Positions 16,617 to 25,709 of a DNA stretch of 45,843 nucleotides are shown here, piece after piece. Numbering within the stretch: the first letter of the stretch is position 1; each line of letters opens with the position of its first letter. The stretch spans positions 1 through 45,843 of the forward strand of contig JAUCZK010000021.1 in the NCBI GenBank assembly GCA_030373145.1, given 5' to 3'. The notes beneath the pieces were generated by a model. That model was given only the letters and a program-made list of their open reading frames with translations, had not been told where the DNA came from and did not search any database. The position numbers and the translations under genes were made by a program. This DNA comes from Cyanobium sp. CZS48M. GTDB taxonomy: Bacteria; Cyanobacteriota; Cyanobacteriia; PCC-6307; Cyanobiaceae.

Positions 16617-18294
16617 TTATGCCCAAAGGGCCGATACATTGGCAAACACGGCATCACCGATGCGTTCGCCAAGCAACAGGCCTTGCTCATTGCCATCATC
16701 GAAGTGAATACCTCCGTAAATCCGGGACTGCCCAGATTCTTGCCAAGCGTCTCTCCAGCTATCCCAGGATAAAGTGACAGGCTCAAGACCAGGTTTGTCC
16801 TTCTCAATCAGCGAGGTTGTCGTCACGGAGCCGCCAAATTCCGACTGCCCCGTAATCAGTTCGATAAACCGGCCTGCCGAAGCCGAGAATGTGCTGTGAC
16901 CAGAAACGAACTCTGAAAAGGGAGGTGAATAGAAGTTGCCAGGAGTCTGGTATGTCTCCCAGTCAAAGCCAGTGATGAGATCTTTGTTCTGGGTCTCGCG
17001 ATTATAAGCATAGACTTGTACGCCTGCAGTGTTTGGGTCATCATCTCGCAGTAGCTCCAGGTGACTGAGCTCTCGAATGGCCGTCAGTGGACGGGTGTAA
17101 TCGGTCTCGGTTTTCAGCCCCCAGGAGGCCACACTGGCGGAGAGCAGGGACTGGCCGATACCGAAGAACATCCGCACATCCTCCTGGCGGGTGTTGTCAT
17201 AGAGCTCGGAGGCGTAGCGACCGAACTCGATCCAAGTCCCAGGCGGAAAACCAGTGCCTGGGCCATCCTCCCAGAACTCGGCAATCAGCTTCTGTTCATC
17301 AGTGAGACCGGCACTGGCATCAACCAAGCGCTGAGCCTGGGCTATAAATTCAGGGTTGATGTCAACCCCTATTGCTGCGTCATCAATCAGGACTGTCGAG
17401 CCATTGGGACGAGTGATTGTTCCAGTCTGGAGATCATAAGTAGCCTGAGGATCCAAAAGAAAAGGCTCTGGCAATTCCACATCTGCCTTAAGACTATTCA
17501 GTTGAGACTGGCCTAGGATCTGATTCACTCCACCCCACTGGGGAGTCAGAAATTTTTGAATTCCGCTGCTGGGTTCGCCTCCAACGTTGTACTCGGGCGT
17601 CCACCGATCTATGAAGCTAATAGCTGTTGGACTGGGGTTGAGTGGGCTAAAAGTGCTTGTGGCCGTAGATCCGTCAGAACTGTAAAATCCCAAGACTGCA
17701 TCCGCAACTTTTCTGCCAACCCGGCGAGCGGCATTATCTGCAGGTTGACCTAGGTCTTTCAAAGTGGATACGAGACCATTCTCCACGATTCCAGCTCCGT
17801 CTGGAGCTTCACGGCGCATGACTCCTGCCGCAGCATAGGCGATCACATTATCGATGAAGGCCTGTTGACTGGTGGGATCAATTCGCTTAAGTATTTTTTG
17901 AGCTCTTTTCTCAAGAATCCGGTCTTAGTCTATTGCGCCAAGACTTGTCCTCTCGCTACTATCGAATATCTGCTGGGCTTCATACATGGCGGTGCCCATC
18001 ATTGCGTAAAAGCGTGCCGCGACGGTAGGGCCGACCTGTCCGTTGACTTTGACAGCTTTTGCTTCAACGAGATCGGTTGCAATTCCGGCTAACTTGAATG
18101 CAACTGTGGTTGAACCATCAGTGGCAACGGTCTGAGTGTTGAGAGTTTTCCCCTCAGGGTCTACTCTGACAAGCATTGGAGGAGTCATGATGGCCACCCA
18201 GGGGAAAGAAGTATTCTGGTCTCTCTGATTTTGAGCAAGGACAAAAGGTGGATTGTTTTTGAAATCAAAATCACCTGTCTTGTTAATGACTGGT
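16617..18294 (-). pseudogene. Vanadium-dependent haloperoxidase-like (PAP2 superfamily) gene with an in-frame stop
   Basis: Vanadium haloperoxidases oxidise halides with peroxide and share an active site with PAP2 acid phosphatases. The C-terminal part (409 residues from 17846) keeps the whole vanadate/phosphate site: K-x6-R-P in LKTETDYTRP, SGHS in EFVSGHSTFSAS, and S-R-x5-H in SRIYGGIHF. The N-terminal part (PPFVLAQNQRDQNTSFPWV, then GPTVAARFYAMMGTAMYEAQQIF) is in the same frame but separated by one TAA at 17925-17927. Further upstream a TGA stands just before the EPVINKTGDFDF stretch and the true start is not clear. The catalytic half is intact, so a single substitution at the TAA would restore a protein of about 530 residues. 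Base composition is less GC-rich than in neighbouring housekeeping genes, suggesting acquisition. Confidence 0.8.
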
Positions 18295-18450
18295 TCCTGT
18301 CACTCTGATGACAGGTGCGCACATTCGTCTTGAGAGCTGGCCCTGCTCCATTGCCATAACTCATTGCGCTGTAGTCAGTCTGCTTCTCTTCTCTGCCGCT
18401 CTTTAGCCTTTTGCCAGTCACCCACCCACCTCATCCTGCCGTCTCTGGTA

Positions 18451-18740
18451 GTGAACATGTTGGAGGCCACAACCCATTTGTCTCGCCAACTGGTGCTTCC
18501 ATGTGCTGGCCTCGTTCGACGATGACAATCCGCTGATTCTCGACTTGCTCGAGCAACGCTGATGCAGATCCGGCGGACACCCATGCCTTCCTCTGGGCCA
18601 TAGCCGACGACCCACGGCTTGGCCCGATCAGCCGGTAGCTGATCGACAGCCGGGCAGAAACCGTTCGGTTGAGCCTGGTCTCGCCCTGTGAGATTGCGAT
18701 CAAACACAGCCTCGGCCTGGGCGACAAGTTGATTTCGGGT
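18451..18740 (+). pseudogene. Eroded copy of a Phd-type antitoxin/PIN toxin pair
   Basis: This stretch is a clear second copy of 18904-19300. It begins with the antitoxin opening (VNMLEATTHLSRQLV) and then lacks about 120 bases that in the other copy code for the antitoxin middle. It resumes at the antitoxin end (DDDNPLILDLLEQR in the matching frame), keeps the TGATG stop/start overlap at 18560-18564, and continues into a PIN-domain toxin with a one-base deletion near its start and an in-frame TAG at 18636-18638. Similarity to the other copy stops near 18740. It encodes nothing functional and is direct evidence of a tandem duplication. Confidence 0.85.
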
Positions 18741-18864
18741 AGCGCCCCTTTGAGTGGTGTAATTCAGGAGGTCCTGTGACCCTTTCTGGAGGGTGAACAG
18801 GAGCATTCAGAGGATGACTGCCTGGTCTAGTCTGGTCTGGTCTGGTCGCCTGGATGGCTCCACC

Positions 18865-19131
18865 ATGCCCCGCCCCCCTTCCATCGGCCCGACTCCGGTG
18901 GTGAACATGCTGGAGGCCAAAACCCATTTGTCCCGTCTGGTGGAATCCATCGAAACCGGTGAGCACAGCGAGGTGGTGATCGCCCGCAATGGTCGCCCCG
19001 TGGCTCGCCTCACCAGCCTGCGGCCAGCCATTCAGCAGCGCCGCCTCGGCGTTGCCAAGGGGAGCTTCCGTGTGCCGGCCTCAATCGACGACGACAATCC
19101 GCTGATTCTCGACTTGTTCGAGCAGCCCTGA
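18865..19131 (+). CDS. Phd/YefM-family antitoxin
   Basis: The 88-residue product has the canonical Phd/YefM opening (VNMLEAKTHLSRLVESIETG) followed by EVVIARNGRPVARLTSL, a DNA-binding N-domain fold. The C-terminal tail (FRVPASIDDDNPLILDLFEQ) would wrap the toxin. These antitoxins repress their own operon and neutralise a PIN-domain RNase. I chose the ATG at 18865; the frame is open back to 18793, where the sequence is repetitive. Its TGA overlaps the ATG of the PIN toxin gene. The toxin is frameshifted, so the antitoxin may be an orphan. Confidence 0.85.
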   Translation: MPRPPSIGPTPVVNMLEAKTHLSRLVESIETGEHSEVVIARNGRPVARLTSLRPAIQQRRLGVAKGSFRVPASIDDDNPLILDLFEQP

Positions 19132-19522
19132 TGCGGATCCTGCTGGATACCCATGCCTTTCTCTGGGCTATAGCGGACGACCCACGGCTTGGCCCGTTAG
19201 CCGAGAGCTGATCGACAGCCGGGCAGAAACGGTGCTGCTGAGCCTGGTCTCGCTCTGGGAGATCACGATCAAACACAGTCTCGGCCGGGGCGATATGCCG
19301 ATTTCTGCCGTACAGGCTCTGGCCTGGGCCGAAGAGTCCGGCTTCGATTGGCTCCCCCTTGCCCCTGGGCACATTTTCTGCCTGGAGGACCTGCCACCCC
19401 ATCACCGCGATCCTTTCGATCGCCTGCTCATCGCCCAGGCGATCAGCGAGGACCTCACCCTCCTTAGCGCCGATGCCGTCTTCAGCTCCTACGCAGCTCA
19501 GCTTCAAGCGGCCGGTTGTTGA
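19131..19522 (+). pseudogene. PIN-domain toxin (VapC-like), frameshifted
   Basis: VapC-type toxins are Mg-dependent RNases. The start is good (MRILLDTHAFLWAIADDPRL, with the first catalytic Asp) and the C-terminal part is complete from about 19213 (ELIDSRAETVLLSLVSLWEI, then DPFDRLLIAQAI and LTLLSADAVFSSY). Between them the frame shifts at about 19196-19210: the 5' frame runs into TGA at 19209-19211. Compared with the eroded copy at 18624-18646, this copy lacks one base after GGCCCG, which fits a one-base deletion. The gene is therefore probably inactive unless the shift is a sequencing error. A GTG at 19232 could start a 96-residue fragment lacking the first catalytic Asp. Confidence 0.8.
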
Positions 19523-19551
19523 TGCCAAGCGCTCAATAACCTGCCTCAGCT

Positions 19552-20607
19552 TCAGCCCAGCCTCTCCCCTACAGATCCACTCAGCTGTTGGAGTAACGCC
19601 TGACCCTCGCTGGCCCCCTTCCCCTCCAGCTGGGCCTCGCGGATCAGCAACGGGCAACCGGCTGTGGCCACCACCACGCCAGTTCGTTCAACCAGCTCCA
19701 GCACCGTGCCGGGCGCAACTGCCGCGCTATCGCCTGAAGCTTCGCCAGCAGGGGCCGCCTTCGTCGGCAGGCCCCAGCGTTCCGCCAGCACGGCCCCCTC
19801 GGGGCTGAGCTGATCGGCCAGACGCTCGACCAGCGGCGCACTGGCCAGCAGCTTCAGTCGCTTGCCCCGCCAGTTGGTGTAGGCGCCGGGATGCAGGCCC
19901 AGCACCCGCCGGTGGATGGTCAGGGCTGGGGCGTTCCAACAGATCGCGTAGTCGTCTTTCTGCAACAGGCGCGCATAGGTGATGCCCTCCTCCCCCTGGG
20001 GCCGCACGCCCAGCCGCCGCCAGCGCTCGGCCTCAGGGCCAGGGCCGGCCGCGGCAATCAGGGGCATGGCCTCCACCACCATCTCGGCGGTGAGCTGGCT
20101 CAGACGCGCCCCCAGTTGCGTCGCGTTCTCGAGCAGGCCGATCGTCAGACGCCGCTCCAGCAGCACCGGTCCTGTATCGAGGCCTTCCTCCATGGCCATG
20201 ATCCCCACGCCGGTCTCAGCATCGCCTTCGATCAAGCACCACTGAATCGGGGCGGCGCCACGCCAGCGGGGCAGCAGCGAACCGTGCCCGTTCCAGCAGC
20301 CCAGCGGCGGCACGGCCAGCACTTCGGGGGGCAGTAATTGTCCGAAGGCCACCACCACTGAGGCCTCTGCCCCCAGGGCCGCCAGCTGGGCCTGCAGCTC
20401 GGGTTCACGCCGGATCCGGCTGGGGGTTAACACGGGCAACCCCAGCTCCAGGGCCCTCGCCTTGACCGCCGAGGGCACCAGGGCCGAACCCCGCCCCCGG
20501 CGGCGGTCGGGCTGGCTCACCACCCCCACCAGCTCATGGCCTGCCGCCACCAGCGCCTCAAGGCTGGGCACCGCGTAGGCCGGGGTGCCCCAGAACAGGA
20601 TCTTCAT
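19552..20607 (-). CDS. fmt: Methionyl-tRNA formyltransferase
   Basis: Fmt transfers a formyl group from 10-formyl-tetrahydrofolate to initiator Met-tRNA. The 351-residue protein has the N-terminal KILFWGTPAYAVPSLEALV, the catalytic region with the conserved Asn and His (CWNGHGSLLPRWRGAAPIQW), ETGVGIMAMEEGLDTGPVL, and a C-terminal domain with LHPGAYTNWRGKRLKLL. It is slightly longer than the usual 310-330 residues because of an Ala/Glu-rich insertion near residue 290 and a short tail. It is the last gene of the minus-strand run after pmbA, 24 bases downstream. Confidence 0.95.
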   Translation of the reverse strand: MKILFWGTPAYAVPSLEALVAAGHELVGVVSQPDRRRGRGSALVPSAVKARALELGLPVLTPSRIRREPELQAQLAALGAEASVVVAFGQLLPPEVLAVPPLGCWNGHGSLLPRWRGAAPIQWCLIEGDAETGVGIMAMEEGLDTGPVLLERRLTIGLLENATQLGARLSQLTAEMVVEAMPLIAAAGPGPEAERWRRLGVRPQGEEGITYARLLQKDDYAICWNAPALTIHRRVLGLHPGAYTNWRGKRLKLLASAPLVERLADQLSPEGAVLAERWGLPTKAAPAGEASGDSAAVAPGTVLELVERTGVVVATAGCPLLIREAQLEGKGASEGQALLQQLSGSVGERLG

Positions 20608-20631
20608 CGCCGGCTCCTCGTTTGGCGGGCC

Positions 20632-22023
20632 TCAGGCGTCGCCGGTGATCGAGAGCCCATCCACCCACACCAGCGGGCAGACGCCATCGGGGGTGACCTT
20701 GGCCTCGCCCTCGAAGCCCACCAGGCCCTTGAGCACGGCGCGGATGTCGCCGGCCACGGTGGCGGCTTCGATCGAGCGGGCTTCACCACCCTGGATCAAC
20801 CAGCCATCGAAGGGCAGGGAGAACGATCCCTGGCTCGACTTCACGCCGGCATGGAGGGCCGAGAGTGAATCGATCCAGACGATCCCCTCCTGGCTGAAGC
20901 GATCGAGACCCTGGGCACCGGCCTGCTCGCCGCTGGGGCCGGCGGGGCCGATCTCGAACCAGTGCGGTCCCACCGACACCTTCGCCCCCAGACCGGCATG
21001 GCCGGTGGGCGCCACGCCGAAGGCGCGGGCCGTGGCCTCCGAATGCAGGAAGTGGCGCAGAATGCCGCCCTCCAGCAGCGGCAGCCGCGCCACGGGTGTG
21101 CCCTCGCCATCAAAGCTGGCGGCACCGATGTTGCCGGGGTGCAGGCCGTTGTCGTGGATCGAGAGGAAGGGCACCGCCAGCTGGCTGCCGAGGGAGTCGC
21201 GCTGGCTGAGGCTGACGCCATCGAGCACCGCCCGAGCATTGAACAGTCCGCTGAAGGCGCCGATTAGATCGAGGAACGCCTCCGGGCTGAACACGCAGGT
21301 GTAGCGACCGGTGGTGATCGGCGCGTAGTCGAGGTGCTGGATCGTGCGCTCCGCCGCCTCCTCGACGCAGCCGGCCACATCCAGCTGTTCGGCGCCGTAG
21401 GCCAGGCGCACGGCGCCGCTGCTGCGGGGCTTGCGGCCCGCTTCCTCGGCGCGGGCGTAGAGGTAAAGGCTGGCGGTGCTCAGCTGCTGCTCGCGGCAGG
21501 CCCCCTCGCTGTTGAGGTAGAGGCGCTGGCTGTTGCGCTGCGCCAGACCGTTGTAAGGAACGGTGCTGATGGCGGGGTGGCGGCCCAGCAGCTCGGCCTC
21601 AGCCAGCTTGAGGGTGCCCAGCAGCTCGAGGATGCCCCTGGGTTCACTGATCGGTTGCTCCAGCTGGGCCAGTGGTGCCTTGGCCAGGGGCGAGAAGCCG
21701 GGGGTGTCGTCGGGGTTGCCGTAACGGCTGGCCTCACCGGCGCCGGCCAGGGCGCGGGCCAGGCCCGCGGGGGAGAGATCGGAGGTGCTGGTGATGCCCA
21801 CCAGGCCATCACTGTTCCAGGCCCGCACGGTGATCGAGCTCCGCTGGGCGCCCTTGAGCTGCTTGGCCTCACCCCGATCCACCTGCACGGAGGTGTCGGT
21901 GCTGCAGGAGGCACCCAGGTCCCAGCGGCTCACGCCCAGGTCCTTGGCCAGGGATTCCAGCTGCCCGGCCAGCTCACTGGCGTGCAGGGCGCTGGGGCTG
22001 GCGGTGATGGTGTCGGTTCCCAT
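20632..22023 (-). CDS. pmbA: TldE/PmbA metalloprotease subunit
   Basis: TldE (PmbA) pairs with TldD to form a heteromeric metalloprotease that degrades unfolded peptides and processes some peptide natural products. The 463-residue product carries the typical DRGEAKQLKGAQRSSITVRAW, the central TGRYTCVFSPEAFLDLIGAFS and the C-terminal LPLLEGGILRHFLHS. As expected for TldE it lacks the HExxxH zinc site. The ATG at 22023 begins two bases after the tldD stop, so the pair is co-translated. The upstream extension of the frame overlaps tldD and is rejected. Confidence 0.93.
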   Translation of the reverse strand: MGTDTITASPSALHASELAGQLESLAKDLGVSRWDLGASCSTDTSVQVDRGEAKQLKGAQRSSITVRAWNSDGLVGITSTSDLSPAGLARALAGAGEASRYGNPDDTPGFSPLAKAPLAQLEQPISEPRGILELLGTLKLAEAELLGRHPAISTVPYNGLAQRNSQRLYLNSEGACREQQLSTASLYLYARAEEAGRKPRSSGAVRLAYGAEQLDVAGCVEEAAERTIQHLDYAPITTGRYTCVFSPEAFLDLIGAFSGLFNARAVLDGVSLSQRDSLGSQLAVPFLSIHDNGLHPGNIGAASFDGEGTPVARLPLLEGGILRHFLHSEATARAFGVAPTGHAGLGAKVSVGPHWFEIGPAGPSGEQAGAQGLDRFSQEGIVWIDSLSALHAGVKSSQGSFSLPFDGWLIQGGEARSIEAATVAGDIRAVLKGLVGFEGEAKVTPDGVCPLVWVDGLSITGDA

Positions 22024-22025
22024 GA

Positions 22026-23471
22026 TCAGCGGCCCCCCACAGTGATGCTGTCGACCTTGATGTGGGGTTGGCCCACGGTCACAAAGATGCTGCCGCTCAC
22101 CGAGCCGCAGAAGCCGGCGGCCAGTTCCAGATCGTTGGCGCACATGGAGATGCGGGGCATCACTTCTTTGGCCTCACCGATCAGCGTGGCCCCCTTCACC
22201 GGCTTGCCCAGCTGGCCGTCTTCGATCAGGTACCCCTCCTCCACGGCGAAGTTGAATTGGCCGGTGGGTCCCACACTGCCTCCCCCCATCGACTTGCAGT
22301 AGAGGCCCCGATCCACCGAGCCGATCAGCTGCTCGGGGCTGTGGGGACCGGCGGCGATGAAGGTGTTACGCATGCGGCTGGCGGCGGCGAAGGAATGGCT
22401 CTGACGGCGGCCGCTTCCCGTGCGGGCGTGGCCGGTGCGCAGTTCCCCGGCACGGTCGGAGATGAAGCGCTGCAGCACACCGTTCTCGATCAGCACCGTG
22501 CGCTGGGGCTCCATGCCCTCGTCATCCATGGAGAGGCTGCCGAAGGCGCCGTCACTGAGTCCTTCATCCACGGCGGTGACGGCCTCATGGGCGATGGTCT
22601 CGCCCACCTGATCGGCGAAGGGGGTGGTGCCGCGCTCCACCTGGGTGGTTTCCAGCAGGTGGCCGCAGGCTTCATGGAAGATCACGCCCCCGAAGCGATT
22701 GGCCAGCACCACCGGGTAATTGCCGGCGTCCACATAGTCGGCGTAGAGCATTGAGCGGGCACTGGCGCAGAGATCGATCGCCGAGGCCTCCGCATCCCAC
22801 TGGCGCAGGTCATCGGGGCGGCCGGAGCTGCCGTAGCGGCGCCCCAGGCTGGCGCGGTGGTCGCCGTCGGCCGCCAGGGCGTTGATCCCCACCGACTGGT
22901 GCAGGCGGATGTCGCGGGCGAAGGTGCCATCGCTGGCGGCCACCAGCACCTCCTGCCAGTCGCGGGCGTAGCTGCCGCGGCGGGCCTGGAGATGATCTCC
23001 GTGGCGATCCAGCAGGGCGGTGGCCTCCAGCAGCCGAGCCGTGGATTCATCCAGGCCAGGGCAGTGCTGCAGCCAGCTCTCCTTGCTGGCCCCGTGGTCG
23101 CGCATCGACGCCAGGCCTGCAAAGGCGTGGCTGCCGACGCTGCTGCGGCTGAGGCCCAACATCCCCAGGGCCTGATCCAGGGCCTGCAGCAGGCCGGCCT
23201 CACTCAGGTCGTTGGTGGAGACAAAGCCATCGCGGTCGCCGAGGAACACCCGCAGGCCAGCCCCGCGTCCGAAGGCCGGGCTGACATTAGTGATCCTCTC
23301 CTGCTCGGCCAGCAGCCCGATGTGATCAGTGCTCTCAAGGAACACCTCCACCAGGCTGGCACCGGCTGCAGCACCCGCAGCCAGCACTGTTTCAAGTCGC
23401 TCACGCCAGCGCAGATCAAGGCTGTCGCCCGCGAGAGCACCCGTGAGTGAAGGAGAGGGAGTGGCTAGCAA
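22026..23471 (-). CDS. tldD: TldD metalloprotease subunit
   Basis: Catalytic partner of TldE/PmbA. The 481-residue protein has the HExxxH zinc motif in VIFHEACGHLLETTQ, followed by SMDDEGMEPQRTVLIENGVL and the C-terminal GGGSVGPTGQFNFAVEEGYLIE. The only reasonable start is TTG at 23471 (MLATPSPSLTG); an alternative internal start would cut into the N-terminal domain. It lies between acsF and pmbA on the same strand. Confidence 0.94.
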   Translation of the reverse strand: MLATPSPSLTGALAGDSLDLRWRERLETVLAAGAAAGASLVEVFLESTDHIGLLAEQERITNVSPAFGRGAGLRVFLGDRDGFVSTNDLSEAGLLQALDQALGMLGLSRSSVGSHAFAGLASMRDHGASKESWLQHCPGLDESTARLLEATALLDRHGDHLQARRGSYARDWQEVLVAASDGTFARDIRLHQSVGINALAADGDHRASLGRRYGSSGRPDDLRQWDAEASAIDLCASARSMLYADYVDAGNYPVVLANRFGGVIFHEACGHLLETTQVERGTTPFADQVGETIAHEAVTAVDEGLSDGAFGSLSMDDEGMEPQRTVLIENGVLQRFISDRAGELRTGHARTGSGRRQSHSFAAASRMRNTFIAAGPHSPEQLIGSVDRGLYCKSMGGGSVGPTGQFNFAVEEGYLIEDGQLGKPVKGATLIGEAKEVMPRISMCANDLELAAGFCGSVSGSIFVTVGQPHIKVDSITVGGR

Positions 23472-23511
23472 AACGATTCAGAGAGGGCCGCCAGGCTAGC
23501 CAGACCAGACC

Positions 23512-24603
23512 TCAACGCACGGCGGGCTGGAACTCCTCGCTGCGGATCGGCGCCATCAGGAACAGCTTGGCCATCTCCAGACCATTGGCCATCCAATGAG
23601 GCAGCTTGCGCAGGGCCCTGATCGGAGCCGGACCGCCCTTGGCGTCAGCCTCGCTGAGGGCGGCATTGTTGGTGACGATTCGCTCCAGGCGCGTATAGAA
23701 CTTGGGATGCTCCACATTGAGCACCACGGGGAACACCCGGGCCGACGTTTCGTTGGTTTTGGCGATCACCATCTTGTCGTACTCACGAGCATCGAGGCCC
23801 AGCGCCTCGTAGAACTCCTTGCGGGCCACATCGCGCACATACATGGTGGCAAACACCGCCAGCAGGAAGAAGCGGCACCACAGCCTCGACTGCAGACCGC
23901 GGACGGTATCGGGCTGGGCCTTCATCAGGGCATCAAAGAAGTCGCCGTGGCGGTTTTCGTCCTGGCACCAGTTCTCGAAGAAGTTGAAGATCGGGAAGAT
24001 CTTGCTCTCTGGGTGCTTCTGCAGGTGGCGGTAGATGGCGATATAGCGCCAGTAGCCGATCTTCTCGGAGAGGTAGGTGGCGTAGAAGATGAACTTCGGC
24101 TTGAAGAACGTATACGACTTGTTGGCCGTCAGGAAGCCCAGATCCAGCTGCAGGCCGAAATCACCCATCGACTTGTTCAGGAAGCCGGCATGGCGGGCCT
24201 CATCGCGGGCCATGTGGGCAAAGCACTCGGCCAGCAGCGGATTCTTCTCCTTGATCCGGCGGCTGAGCTCCTTGTAGAGCAGGAAGCCGGAGAACTCGGA
24301 GGTGCAGCTCTGCTCGAGGAATTCCACGAACACCTTGCGGGTGTCGGGATCGAGCTTGTCGGCAGCACCCTCGAACTCCTCGTTGCGCACGAAGTGATGG
24401 CGGTTGTAATCCTTGCGGAACTCCTCGCAGATCGCTTCGAGCTCCTGCTCGTTGGGCCGCAGATCCATGGCGGCCATCGCCTCGAAATCCGTGGTGTAGA
24501 AGCGTGGGGTGAGGATTGTGTCCTTCACCGGCTCCTTGAAGGCCTTGGCCTCAGCGGCGTTGGTGCCACGGGTGGCGGAGGGCGCAGCGACGGGGGGCAC
24601 CAT
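23512..24603 (-). CDS. acsF: Aerobic Mg-protoporphyrin IX monomethyl ester cyclase
   Basis: AcsF is the di-iron oxygenase that forms the isocyclic E ring of chlorophyll at the membrane. Both di-iron motifs are present ([13 protein letters not shown] and [14 protein letters not shown]), preceded by [20 protein letters not shown]. Length (363 residues) and the ending [11 protein letters not shown] fit the family. I prefer the ATG at 24603 ([13 protein letters not shown]); an in-frame ATG at 24633 adds ten residues. It is an essential photosynthesis gene and supports cyanobacterial origin. DUF2996 lies immediately upstream on the same strand. Confidence 0.96.
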   Translation of the reverse strand: MVPPVAAPSATRGTNAAEAKAFKEPVKDTILTPRFYTTDFEAMAAMDLRPNEQELEAICEEFRKDYNRHHFVRNEEFEGAADKLDPDTRKVFVEFLEQSCTSEFSGFLLYKELSRRIKEKNPLLAECFAHMARDEARHAGFLNKSMGDFGLQLDLGFLTANKSYTFFKPKFIFYATYLSEKIGYWRYIAIYRHLQKHPESKIFPIFNFFENWCQDENRHGDFFDALMKAQPDTVRGLQSRLWCRFFLLAVFATMYVRDVARKEFYEALGLDAREYDKMVIAKTNETSARVFPVVLNVEHPKFYTRLERIVTNNAALSEADAKGGPAPIRALRKLPHWMANGLEMAKLFLMAPIRSEEFQPAVR

Positions 24604-24675
24604 GCGGGCGGAACAGTGGAGTGTGCCGCCCATCGTAGGTGGGCTTTCCGCTCAGCTGGCCCGGATGTGAAGCGC

Positions 24676-25086
24676 TCAGTTAGGGCCCAGCCACTTCTGG
24701 CTGTTGAGCCGTGACACCACCCGTGAGATCAGCAGGGCCAGGGTGGTTTTCTTCTCGTCGATCAGGAACGACTCCAGCAGGCTGGGTTCGCTGCCCGACT
24801 CCGCCAGGGCGATGGTCTTGGCGGAGCTGATGCTGGCCTCGGTGAAGCAGAGCCAGAAGCGCTTCTCGCCGGGGAAGCTGCCCATCACCTGCCAGCAGGG
24901 GCTGCCCACCACCGGCATGGCCCCCTGCTCGAAACTCAACTGCGGAGCGGCACCGCCGAAGGCCTCGATTTCCTTGAGCAGCGCCGGCAGGAACAGCTCA
25001 GGGATGAATTCCGCGAAGGGCTTGTCTTCCGGAGCCGGTGGCTTGACCTTGGCGGGTGTCGGTGCGGGGCTGGCGGAATCGCTCAC
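24676..25086 (-). CDS. DUF2996 conserved cyanobacterial protein
   Basis: Residues PAPEDKPFAEFIPELFLPALL and LLESFLIDEKKTTLALLISRVVSRL are typical of DUF2996, a family restricted to cyanobacteria and plastid-bearing organisms; plant relatives (LPA3-like) assist photosystem II assembly. Start is uncertain: GTG at 25086 is preferred, and TTG at 25116 adds ten residues. No export signal or membrane span. Its position directly before acsF fits a photosynthetic role, which is inference. Confidence 0.85.
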   Translation of the reverse strand: MSDSASPAPTPAKVKPPAPEDKPFAEFIPELFLPALLKEIEAFGGAAPQLSFEQGAMPVVGSPCWQVMGSFPGEKRFWLCFTEASISSAKTIALAESGSEPSLLESFLIDEKKTTLALLISRVVSRLNSQKWLGPN

Positions 25087-25182
25087 GGGCTGGAGCCTCA
25101 GCTCAAAACACTGCAACCAACTTTAGGCATCCCTGGCGGCCAAATTTGTTGCTGGACACCGGCTCCCCAGTGCAGCCCCGCT

Positions 25183-25671
25183 TCACCAGTCGTCGCTGGG
25201 GGGGGTGTCCCAGCCCTCGGCGTCGCCATGGCCGGCGCCGGTTGTTGTGGTGGTTGCGGCTGGTGCTGCTGCTGGTTGGGCGCTGACGCCTGGGCCGCTG
25301 CCCTTGCGCAGGATGCGGAAAGGCACCGAGAGGGTGGGGGGCGGGTCCTGCGGGCCTCGCTCGGGGCCGGCGTAGGCAGCGGGCGGGTTCTGCCGCTCCT
25401 GCCGCCCTGGCCGGGCCCGTGCTTCAGGCTGCTCATCCCAGGGCTCCGGCTGGTGCCGCTTGCCCGGTTGCTGCAGGGCCAGGGCCGTGAGGCCGGCGCT
25501 GAGGGCGGCGCCGCCGCTGGCCGCCAGGGCCATCCAGACCCCGATCGGCAGGGCCGGGGAGGTCCAGATCAGCAGCCGCAGGCGGCTGGAGGGACTGGGA
25601 TTCAGGGCCGCCACCAGCAGCACCGCCAGCAGCGGGGCCAGCAGAGGCAGGAGCAGGAGGCGGTAGAGCAC
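25183..25671 (-). CDS. Hypothetical membrane protein (162 aa) with Pro-rich tail
   Basis: Two hydrophobic spans occupy the N-terminal half (LYRLLLLPLLAPLLAVLLVAAL and LPIGVWMALAASGGAALSAGL). A hydrophilic Pro/Gln/Arg-rich tail contains TLSVPFRILRKG and ends in EGWDTPPSDDW. GTG start at 25671. It sits between ubiX and DUF2996 on the same strand. I do not recognise the family; the VPFRILRKG and GWDTP patches look like the conserved part. Confidence 0.65.
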   Translation of the reverse strand: MLYRLLLLPLLAPLLAVLLVAALNPSPSSRLRLLIWTSPALPIGVWMALAASGGAALSAGLTALALQQPGKRHQPEPWDEQPEARARPGRQERQNPPAAYAGPERGPQDPPPTLSVPFRILRKGSGPGVSAQPAAAPAATTTTTGAGHGDAEGWDTPPSDDW

Positions 25672-25709
25672 GGAGGGAACAGTCCGGAGATCAGACCGGT
25701 GGGCAGGAC

